Assembly: GCF_001051995.2 (NCBI RefSeq)
Contig: NZ_CP014646.1
Coordinates: forward strand, 434,001-498,000
DNA from: Thauera humireducens
GTDB taxonomy: Bacteria > Pseudomonadota > Gammaproteobacteria > Burkholderiales > Rhodocyclaceae
Length of the DNA stretch: 64,000 nt
Direction of reading: 5' to 3'
Shown piece by piece: positions 54,845 through 63,231 of the stretch (the stretch's first letter is position 1; the number at the start of each line of letters is the position of its first letter). Under the pieces are notes generated by a model. That model ran no database searches, had not been told where the DNA came from, and saw only the letters and a list, made by a program, of their open reading frames with translations. The translations under genes and the position numbers were made by a program.

Positions 54845-55948
54845 ATGGCTGAAAACGCGGCGGCAGACGGCATGGCGGGTGCCGATGGCACCCCGTTCGA
54901 CGGGGCCGCCCTGCTGGCCCGCATCCGCCAGTGGGCGGCGGAACTCGGTTTCGGCGCCGTCGGCGTCGCGGACACCGACCTGCACGAGGCCGAGCCCGGG
55001 CTCACGGCATGGCTGAATGCCGGTTTTCACGGCGGGATGGATTATATGGCGCGCCACGGCATGAAGCGTGCGCGTCCGGCCGAACTGGTGCCCGGAACCC
55101 TGCGCGTGATCAGCCTGCGGCTCGACTACTGGCCCGACGCCGCCGATGCCGGAGCGAACCTGGCCGATGGCCAGCGTGCCTACGTCTCGCGCTATGCACT
55201 GGGGCGCGACTACCACAAGGTCTTGCGCAACCGGCTGCAGAAGCTGGCCGAGCGGATCGCCGCCGAGGTGCCGCACGCGTACCGCGTGTTCACGGACTCG
55301 GCGCCGGTACTCGAGGTCGAGCTGGCCAGTCGCAACGGGCTGGGCTGGCGCGGCAAGCACACCTTGCTGCTGGATCGCAGCGCCGGCTCCTATTTCTTCC
55401 TCGGTGAGATCTTCACCGACCTGCCGCTGCCGGTCGATGAGCCGGTCGAACCGCACTGCGGTCGCTGCACCGCCTGCATCGACGCCTGTCCGACCGGCGC
55501 CATCGTCGCGCCCTACCAGGTCGACGCGCGGCGCTGCATCTCCTATCTGACGATCGAACTGCACGGCCCGATTCCCGAGGCGCTGCGCCCGTCGCTGGGC
55601 AATCGCATCTATGGCTGCGACGACTGCCAGCTGGCGTGCCCGTGGAACCGCTTCGCACGCCTGACGGCGGAGGGCGACTTCGCGCCGCGTCATGGCCTGG
55701 ACACTGCGCGCCTCGTCGAACTGTTCGCCTGGAGCGAGGCGGTGTTTGCCGAACGCACTGCCGGCAGCCCGATCCATCGCATCGGTCACGAACGCTGGCT
55801 GCGCAACATCGCGGTGGCGCTGGGCAACGCGCCGGCCGCGCCGGATGTGCTCGCCGCCTTGCAGGCGCGCGCCGACCATCCCTCGGCCCTGGTGCGCGAA
55901 CACGTGGCATGGGCGCTGGCGCGGCATGGCGCGCCCCTTGCCGGCTAG
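54845..55948 (+). CDS. queG: Epoxyqueuosine reductase
   Basis: Cobalamin- and iron-sulfur-dependent enzyme that makes the last step of queuosine formation in tRNA. From ATG 54845 (MAENAAADGMAG) it has 367 aa; TTG 54842 is adjacent. The two [4Fe-4S] motifs are CGRCTACIDACPTGA near residues 205-219 and CDDCQLACPWN near 258-268. DYHKVLRNRLQKL and TDSAPVLEVELA are also diagnostic. No ribosome-binding site is seen in the 15 bp separating it from tsaE. A HEAT-like C-terminal extension (about 320-367) is present. Confidence 0.94.
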   Translation: MAENAAADGMAGADGTPFDGAALLARIRQWAAELGFGAVGVADTDLHEAEPGLTAWLNAGFHGGMDYMARHGMKRARPAELVPGTLRVISLRLDYWPDAADAGANLADGQRAYVSRYALGRDYHKVLRNRLQKLAERIAAEVPHAYRVFTDSAPVLEVELASRNGLGWRGKHTLLLDRSAGSYFFLGEIFTDLPLPVDEPVEPHCGRCTACIDACPTGAIVAPYQVDARRCISYLTIELHGPIPEALRPSLGNRIYGCDDCQLACPWNRFARLTAEGDFAPRHGLDTARLVELFAWSEAVFAERTAGSPIHRIGHERWLRNIAVALGNAPAAPDVLAALQARADHPSALVREHVAWALARHGAPLAG

Positions 55949-55979
55949 AATCGCGCCCCTCAACTCACCGGATACCCGC

Positions 55980-56180
55980 ATGGAAGACCGCCTCGAAGCG
56001 CTCGAAACCAAGATCATGTCGGCCGAGGATCAGCTCGACGAACTGAACCGCACCGTTTGGCGCCAGCAGCAGGAGCTCGACCTGCTGCGCGAGCAGGTGC
56101 GACAGCTGGCGCAGCAGGTCAAGACCATCCAGCCGGGCGCGCCGAACCGTCCGGAAGACGAGATCCCGCCGCACTGGTAG
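55980..56180 (+). CDS. slyX: SlyX family protein
   Basis: A 66-aa protein predicted to be almost entirely a coiled coil (residues 3-50) with a Pro-rich tail ending PPHW, which is the typical SlyX ending. The start ATG 55980 is 31 bp after queG. SlyX was found beside slyD in Escherichia coli and has no settled function. It is probably transcribed with queG and precedes the nirS promoter region. Confidence 0.88.
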   Translation: MEDRLEALETKIMSAEDQLDELNRTVWRQQQELDLLREQVRQLAQQVKTIQPGAPNRPEDEIPPHW

Positions 56181-56292
56181 GACATCCACGGAACGCCTCG
56201 GAGGCGGACGCGCGCGCGTGTTCGCGACACCCTCGGCCGGGCCCGGGAGACCGGCAGGAAGCGACACCCTTACCCTCGATCAAGTCCGGTTT

Positions 56293-58137
<1,845 letters not shown>

Positions 58138-58156
58138 GGCGCCTGCGAGTCCCTCG

Positions 58157-58178
58157 GGGGAGAGGGCAGCCCCTCCCC
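58157..58178 (+). terminator. GC-rich hairpin after nirS
   Basis: GGGGAG (58157-58162) pairs with CTCCCC (58173-58178), with GGG/CCC pairs further inside. It lies 20 bp after the nirS stop and has no T-tract, so termination may be partial and allow read-through to the next gene. Confidence 0.4.
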
Positions 58179-58227
58179 GGATTGCTCAGTCCGTCGCCTT
58201 GCCGAACCATCTAGAGGTGTCGTTGAA

Positions 58228-59727
58228 GTGATCGCCCCAACGAGGGACGCCCTTTGGGCGCAACGCAAGCTGCTGGCGGCCGAGCCGCTCTTTGCCGGCC
58301 TGCCGGCGGCCTTGTTCGACGAACTGGCGGTGGGTAGCCGCGTGCTCGAACTGAACGCGCAGAGCCTGCTCTACCGTGCCGAGGATCCGATCCACGAGGC
58401 CTTCGTGCTGGCCAGCGGCAGCGTGGCGCGCGAGCACCTGCTGCCCACCGGCAACGAGAAGGTGCTGGAACTGGCGCAGGCGCCGCAGGTGCTCGCGCTC
58501 GGCGAACTACTGGCGCGCACGCATTACGGCGCATCGTGCAGGGCGCTCGCCCACAGCGTCGTCGTTGCGATCGACATCCGCCGCCTGCGCGGGGCCATCC
58601 AGAAGGACCCTGCGTTGAGCTGGCGGATCGTGCAGACGCTGGCGAAGCGCCAGTGCGCGATCGAGTTCGACGTTTCCGGCCACCATTCGGGGGCCACCGG
58701 CGCACAACGCATCCTCGACTACCTGCTCGCGCAGGCGGGTGATCGCATCGGTCTCGCCGGCGAGACCACGGTCGTGCTGAAGGCCAGCAAGAAGATCATT
58801 GCGGCCCGCATCGGCATGACCCCCGAGTCCTTTTCACGCAGCCTGCGCCAACTCAGCGATCAAGGTGTGGTCGTCGTCGAGGGGCGCAAGGTGCACGTCC
58901 AGCACGCCGCGCTGAGCGATATCGAAGCCGGCAAGTCGGGCCAGCGCCTGCGCTTCGTGCGCAAGGGCAAGGCCCAGGGCGTGCCGTCCGGTGCGCGTAT
59001 CGCGCCCGGGGCACTGGTCAACCTGTGCGGTCGCTGTCGCATGCTGTCGCAGCGCATGGCCATCGCCTGGGCACTGATCGCGGCGGGCCTGTCGGTGGAG
59101 AAGGCCGCGGTGCGCCTGCGGCGGCTGGTGCACGAGTTCGAGCGCGTGCTGGCCCGTCTCGAGGCGCTGGGGATGCCCGATCTCCTGGAGTCGGGGCGCG
59201 TGGCCGTGGTCGAGGCCTGGCCCGATTACCGTGCCGCGCTGGCCGAGGACGGCGCGACGCCGGCGCGGGCGAAGCGGGTGCTTGCCGCCAGCGAAACCGT
59301 GCTCGATGCGGCCGACCGGCTCACCAGCGCGGCCGAGCAGGCGTTCGGGCTGCCGGACGCGCATTACGTCAATGTGGCCGGTCGCAACCGCATGTTGTCG
59401 CAGCGCATCGGCAAGCTGTTCGTGTTTCGCGAGTGGGTGGCCGAGCCGGCGCGCATCCAGGACGAGATCGACGCGGCAACCGGTGAGTTCGAGCGCAACC
59501 TCGACGAACTGCGCCACAGCGGGCGGCGCCTTCCCGAACTGTCTGGGCAACTGCAGGAAGTGTCGGACCAGTGGCAGCGCTTCCTGCGTGCGCTGGCACC
59601 CGATGTGATGCGCGTGCAGCGCGCGCAGCATGTGCGGGCGGTGGTCGGCGAGGCCGACCGGCTGTTACGCCATGTGGATACCGCAGTGAAGCTCTATGAG
59701 CGGCTGACGCCGGCGCCGGCCGCCTAG
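58228..59727 (+). CDS. CRP/FNR-type regulator fused to two PilJ/NarX-like sensor domains
   Basis: A 499-aa soluble protein with an unusual architecture. Residues about 18-135 form a cyclic-nucleotide-type effector domain, and about 150-230 a CRP/FNR helix-turn-helix; ARIGMTPESFSRSLRQL has E-x2-SR, the FNR/DNR recognition pattern for TTGAT-N4-ATCAA. Two PilJ-type modules follow, opening with NLCGRCRMLSQRMA near 264-277 and NVAGRNRMLSQRIGKL near 380-395. These resemble the NarX P-box region that binds nitrate. There is no signal peptide or membrane helix, so the sensor is cytoplasmic. Start is GTG 58228. It lies 90 bp after nirS on the same strand. FNR's cluster cysteines are absent. Confidence 0.85.
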   Translation: MIAPTRDALWAQRKLLAAEPLFAGLPAALFDELAVGSRVLELNAQSLLYRAEDPIHEAFVLASGSVAREHLLPTGNEKVLELAQAPQVLALGELLARTHYGASCRALAHSVVVAIDIRRLRGAIQKDPALSWRIVQTLAKRQCAIEFDVSGHHSGATGAQRILDYLLAQAGDRIGLAGETTVVLKASKKIIAARIGMTPESFSRSLRQLSDQGVVVVEGRKVHVQHAALSDIEAGKSGQRLRFVRKGKAQGVPSGARIAPGALVNLCGRCRMLSQRMAIAWALIAAGLSVEKAAVRLRRLVHEFERVLARLEALGMPDLLESGRVAVVEAWPDYRAALAEDGATPARAKRVLAASETVLDAADRLTSAAEQAFGLPDAHYVNVAGRNRMLSQRIGKLFVFREWVAEPARIQDEIDAATGEFERNLDELRHSGRRLPELSGQLQEVSDQWQRFLRALAPDVMRVQRAQHVRAVVGEADRLLRHVDTAVKLYERLTPAPAA

Positions 59728-59758
59728 GGCATGACACGCCGCGGACCAACGGGGCGCA

Positions 59759-60049
59759 TCAGACCAGCGCGCCGGTCAGCCGTGCGAGCATGTCGCCGAA
59801 GGCGCTGGTGAGGATCACCAGAATCGGCATGCCGTAGCAGAAGCCGTGCATCGCCAGCCGGATGCCGCGCCGGGCCGTCGGCAGTTCGAGGAAACGGTCG
59901 CACACGATGCGGACCTTGATGCCCATCACCAGCGCGACCAGCACGGTGACGCCGAAGCCGGTGTCCGGGCTGCCGCCGAGCGCGGCGCCGACCACGCTCA
60001 GCACGACCAGTCCCAGCCAGGCGAGGTCGAGCTTGCGGATCTCGTTCAT
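59759..60049 (-). CDS. norF: NorF-like / cytochrome c oxidase subunit IV family protein
   Basis: A 96-aa membrane protein with three hydrophobic helices (about residues 10-28, 32-48 and 65-88), matching the COX4-type protein NorF encoded beside norE in denitrifiers. NorF affects the maturation or activity of nitric oxide reductase; its precise role is unsettled. It starts 16 bp after norE on the minus strand. Norm partners norCB are not in this window. The assignment rests on size, hydrophobic pattern and the norE link. Confidence 0.8.
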   Translation of the reverse strand: MNEIRKLDLAWLGLVVLSVVGAALGGSPDTGFGVTVLVALVMGIKVRIVCDRFLELPTARRGIRLAMHGFCYGMPILVILTSAFGDMLARLTGALV

Positions 60050-60065
60050 GGCATCGTCTCCAGGC

Positions 60066-60692
60066 TCAGCGCAGCACGTAGAACAGCGGAAAGATCATCA
60101 GCCAGATGATGTCCGTCGCGTGCCAGTAGCAGGCAAAGGCCTCCAGTCCCGAATGCTCGTCGGCCGAGTAGGAGCCGGTGCCGGTGCGCAGCATCACCCA
60201 GATCAGGCCGAGCAGCCCCCAGAACACGTGGATCAGGTGGTTGAAGGTCAGGTAGTAGTAGGTGACGATGAATACGCCGGCATCGCCGTCGAGACCGTGG
60301 GCGAGGTTCCAGCGCACTTCGAACAGCTTGATCACCGGGTAGCCGAGACCGAACACGAACGCGCCCAGCAGCCAGCGCAGGCTCGCCTTCCGGCGTCCGG
60401 CGCGCATGGCGTGCACTGCGCGTGCCACGCACCAGCCGCTGGTCAGCAGCATCAGCGTGTAGCCGGTGCCGGCCAGCAGCGACAGTCGCTCCGGGCCGGC
60501 GCGGAAGACCTCGGGGTGATGCGCGCGCGCGATGAAGTACACCGCGAACATCAGCGCGAATTCGGTCACCTCGCAGAAGATGCCGACCCACATCGCCTTG
60601 CTGCCCGGGATGCGGCCGGGGGCGGGTGGAGCGTCGGGCAGGGTGGCGGCGTACGACACGGGAGGGGCTTGAAGACGGGATCGGAAAGGCAT
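60066..60692 (-). CDS. norE: NorE: cytochrome c oxidase subunit III-like protein
   Basis: Membrane protein of the haem-copper oxidase subunit III family, found in denitrification clusters and needed for full nitric oxide reductase activity. I choose ATG 60692 (MPFRSRLQAPPVSYAATLPD, 208 aa); open frame continues upstream without family similarity. Features are GRIPGSKAMWVGIFCEVTEFALMF with the conserved Glu pair near residue 45, HVFWGLLGLIWV, and a C-terminal YWHATDIIWLMIFPLFYVL. It has five predicted helices. It is divergent from creA and forms norEF with the next gene. Confidence 0.88.
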   Translation of the reverse strand: MPFRSRLQAPPVSYAATLPDAPPAPGRIPGSKAMWVGIFCEVTEFALMFAVYFIARAHHPEVFRAGPERLSLLAGTGYTLMLLTSGWCVARAVHAMRAGRRKASLRWLLGAFVFGLGYPVIKLFEVRWNLAHGLDGDAGVFIVTYYYLTFNHLIHVFWGLLGLIWVMLRTGTGSYSADEHSGLEAFACYWHATDIIWLMIFPLFYVLR

Positions 60693-60718
60693 TCTCGCGC
60701 GGCCGCGCCGGCGCTGCC

Positions 60719-60732
60719 TTGATGCAGGGTAA
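60719..60732. promoter_or_regulatory. Degenerate FNR-type half site upstream of norE
   Basis: TTGAT-GCAG-GGTAA matches one arm of the FNR/DNR consensus perfectly and the other at 3 of 5 positions. It lies 26 bp before the norE start on the other strand, too close for a standard activating position unless translation starts later. Confidence 0.25.
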
Positions 60733-60785
60733 ATTGCGCGTCGCAATGCGATACTGGCGGCTCTCCGCAACAAGGATGCACGGAC

Positions 60786-61259
60786 GTGAAGATCTTCCTG
60801 CTCGGCGCGCTGGGCGCCGCCCTGGCATTGCCGCTCTGCGCGCAGGCCGAGACCGTCGGCGCTGTCGATACCGCATTCAAGCTCATCGGGCGCAATCACC
60901 AGGTGGTGGTCGAGGTGTTCGACGACCCCAAGGTGAAGGGCGTGTCGTGTTACGTATCGCGTGCGCGGACGGGTGGCATCAAGGGGACGCTGGGCCTTGC
61001 CGAGGACACGGCCGATGCCGCGGTTGCCTGCCGCCAGGTGGGTGAGATCACCCTGCTGGAACCGTTGGACAAGCAGGAGGAGGTGTTCTCCGAGCGCGCG
61101 TCGATCCTGTTCAAGAAGGTGCGCATCGTGCGCATGGCCGACGCCAGGCGCAACACGCTGGTATACCTCGTCTATAGCGACAAGCTGATCGATGGCAGCC
61201 CGCAGAACAACGTTACCGCAGTCCCCTTGCCCGCGAGCGTACCGCTCAAGCTGCGCTGA
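60786..61259 (+). CDS. creA: CreA family periplasmic protein
   Basis: A 157-aa secreted protein of the CreA family, named from the creABCD locus of Escherichia coli; function unknown. A Sec signal peptide (KIFLLGALGAALALPLCAQA, cleavage near residue 21) leads to ETVGAVDTAFKLIGRNH. The conserved core is VEVFDDPKVKGVSCYVSRA with GGIKGTLGLAEDTADAAVAC, where two Cys may form a disulfide, and the C-terminus has YLVYSDKLIDGSPQNNVTAV. It is divergent from norE by 93 bp and has no creBCD beside it. Confidence 0.93.
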   Translation: MKIFLLGALGAALALPLCAQAETVGAVDTAFKLIGRNHQVVVEVFDDPKVKGVSCYVSRARTGGIKGTLGLAEDTADAAVACRQVGEITLLEPLDKQEEVFSERASILFKKVRIVRMADARRNTLVYLVYSDKLIDGSPQNNVTAVPLPASVPLKLR

Positions 61260-61280
61260 ACCGAGCTCGTCTCAGCGCGC

Positions 61281-61550
61281 TCAGGCGGCGGCGACTTCCT
61301 GCAGGCTGCACTTGGCGACACCGAATTCGGTGTTCACCAGCAGCGGGTAGCGGGCACCGCTGAAGCGGCCGTAGTGGCCGATGTTGTAGCCCACCACGCA
61401 GCCGGCGACGTGGCCGACCAGGACTTCGCGTCCGATACGGTAACCCGCATGGATTGCGCGGTTGATCGCGATCTCTACGCCGTCGGGGCAGATGGGGTCG
61501 TGGGGTTGGTGGCGCGAACCCTCCACGATCAGGAGGTCTTGGGGGCGCAT
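61281..61550 (-). CDS. Small conserved-looking hypothetical protein, 89 aa
   Basis: I do not recognise this protein. From ATG 61550 (MRPQDLLIVEGSRHQPHDPICPDG) it has 89 aa; AGAGG lies 5 bp before the ATG on the minus strand. It is Gly- and His-rich in the middle (GHVAGCVVGYNIGHYGRFSG), with three Cys (near residues 20, 55 and 80) and several His that could bind metal. No membrane helix or signal is evident. It is tail to tail with creA, 21 bp apart. Confidence 0.7.
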   Translation of the reverse strand: MRPQDLLIVEGSRHQPHDPICPDGVEIAINRAIHAGYRIGREVLVGHVAGCVVGYNIGHYGRFSGARYPLLVNTEFGVAKCSLQEVAAA

Positions 61551-61763
61551 GATGGCCTCTGGGTCCTTGTGTTGAAGCGCGGATTTCGCGCCTGTCTTGT
61601 CTGACTCAATGGTAATCCCCGATGCCGTTGGACTGCGTGTGAGCCCTGTCACGGAGCGGCGCATGCAGTCTGCGCGGGCGGGGAGGCCGGTTTCGACCTC
61701 GGGCTGTTCGCGGGCCGGGGCCCTTTGCTAGCATCTGGGCAGGAAACGGCGGGAGGCAGGGGC

Positions 61764-62804
61764 GTGGACGAGACGGACGAGCGTCGGAAGGAGGTGTCGG
61801 CGTCTCACGGAGGCGGAGTGTCCGGCGCCCGGCGCGACGGCATGGGACCGGACGAGACGGCCGGGCACTATCTCGTTGCCAACGTTCCGCGTGCCCGGCG
61901 CGGGCAGACGGTGGCCGAGGTGCTGTCCCAACTTATCGCGCATGCCCACGACTGCATGGACGTCGTGTGTGTGCTCGATGACGACGAGCGTCTGGTGGGC
62001 GTGCTGACCCTGGCCGCCCTGTTCGCGCTGGAGCGGGACCGCCGTCTCGGCGACGCGGTGCAGCCGGGGTTTCCCAAGGTGCACGCCACGACCGACCAGG
62101 AACGGGTGGCCTCGCTGGCGCTGCACCATGCCATCAGCGCAATTCCGGTGGTCGATGCGAAGGGCAAGCTGCTGGGCGTGGTGCCCTCAGCAGCGCTGAT
62201 GCACATCCTGCGCCGCGAACACGTCGAGGACCTCCACCGTTTCGCCGGCATCGCGCGCGAGACCACGCTCGCGCGCGAGGCGATCGAGGCGCCGCCCCTG
62301 CGCCGGTTGCGTCACCGCCTGCCGTGGCTGCTGCTCGGGCTGGCGGGCAGCATGCTGGCGACGCTGATCATGTCGCGTTTCGAAGGGGCGCTTGCGATCG
62401 ATCCGGCGATTGCGTTCTTCGTCCCGGGCCTCGTCTATCTGGCCGACGCCATCGGCACGCAGACCGAGGCCGTCGCGGTGCGCGGCTTGTCGCTGAGCCA
62501 TGCCCGCATGCGCACCATCATCGGCGGCGAGGCGCGCACCGGCGTGCTGATCGGTCTGGTCATGGGCGGGCTGACCTTTCCCGCCGTGTGGCTCGTGTTC
62601 GGCAGCGTCCACCTGGCGGTTGCGGTCGCGGTAGCCCTGGTGGTGGCCGGCGGCATCGCCACGACCGTGGGGCTGGTGCTGCCCTGGTTGCTCGGCCGCT
62701 TCGGCAGCGATCCCGCCTACGGCAGCGGGCCGATGTCCACCATCATCCAGGACCTCCTGACGCTGCTGACCTATTTCGTCGTGGTCAGCCTGATCGTCGG
62801 CTGA
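61764..62804 (+). CDS. MgtE-family transporter lacking the N-terminal domain
   Basis: A 346-aa membrane protein, probably carrying Mg2+ or another divalent cation. I start at GTG 61764 (GGGAGG 8 bp upstream). A pair of CBS-type regulatory motifs occupies about residues 40-155, and five membrane helices fill about 195-346. The MgtE helical N-domain is absent. The membrane segment after the first helix, FVPGLVYLADAIGTQTEAVAVRG, has GTQ where MgtE proteins usually have NAGTQ-like GGN-xG-xQ, so the pore lining may differ. It is flanked by unrelated genes. Confidence 0.8.
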   Translation: MDETDERRKEVSASHGGGVSGARRDGMGPDETAGHYLVANVPRARRGQTVAEVLSQLIAHAHDCMDVVCVLDDDERLVGVLTLAALFALERDRRLGDAVQPGFPKVHATTDQERVASLALHHAISAIPVVDAKGKLLGVVPSAALMHILRREHVEDLHRFAGIARETTLAREAIEAPPLRRLRHRLPWLLLGLAGSMLATLIMSRFEGALAIDPAIAFFVPGLVYLADAIGTQTEAVAVRGLSLSHARMRTIIGGEARTGVLIGLVMGGLTFPAVWLVFGSVHLAVAVAVALVVAGGIATTVGLVLPWLLGRFGSDPAYGSGPMSTIIQDLLTLLTYFVVVSLIVG

Positions 62805-62833
62805 CGGCAAGGGACTGCGGCGGGCACCGGCGT

Positions 62834-63220
62834 TCAGCCGGCCAGGCGTGCGCCGAGCTCGAGCACCTCGGCCGGGATGTCGCGCGGCGCGCCCGCGGGT
62901 GTGGCGGCCGCGCTGCGGATCAGGCGCGTGACCACGGGCTCCAGGGGCAGGGATGCGCCGAAGTGCAGCGGTGTGCCGTGGTGGAAGATCGCGAGGGTCG
63001 GGAAGCTGTCGAGTTCGATGTCGCCCACCAGCTCGGCATCGTCCTCGATGTCGGCCCAGGCGAACACCATCTCGGGATGGGCGAGCGCGATGCGCTCCAG
63101 CACGGGCTGGAACTCGCGGCAGGTTCCGCACCAGTCGGCGCAGAGCGCGATGACGATCACCGGCCCGTCGGCAAGGCGCGGGTGAGCGGGAAGGCTCTGG
63201 ATCGGGTGCAGGGCGGACAT
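62834..63220 (-). CDS. Thioredoxin family protein
   Basis: A 128-aa cytoplasmic thioredoxin-fold protein. From ATG 63220 (MSALHPIQSLPAHPRLADGP) the active site is ALCADWCGTCREFQPVLERI near residues 26-45, with the redox pair in WCGTC instead of the canonical WCGPC. The cis-Pro loop is DSFPTLAIF near 73-81. No signal peptide is present. The Thr in place of Pro generally raises reduction ability toward disulfide formation or isomerisation in the family, but the substrate is unknown. It follows the U32 gene by 11 bp and may share its transcript. Confidence 0.85.
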   Translation of the reverse strand: MSALHPIQSLPAHPRLADGPVIVIALCADWCGTCREFQPVLERIALAHPEMVFAWADIEDDAELVGDIELDSFPTLAIFHHGTPLHFGASLPLEPVVTRLIRSAAATPAGAPRDIPAEVLELGARLAG

Positions 63221-63231
63221 GGGGGCGGGGT

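Noticed and set aside
58502-58740. Iron-sulfur FNR-type oxygen sensing by the nirS-linked regulator
   Set aside because: The Cys residues in this part do not follow the FNR spacing and the N-terminal C-x2-C cluster is missing.
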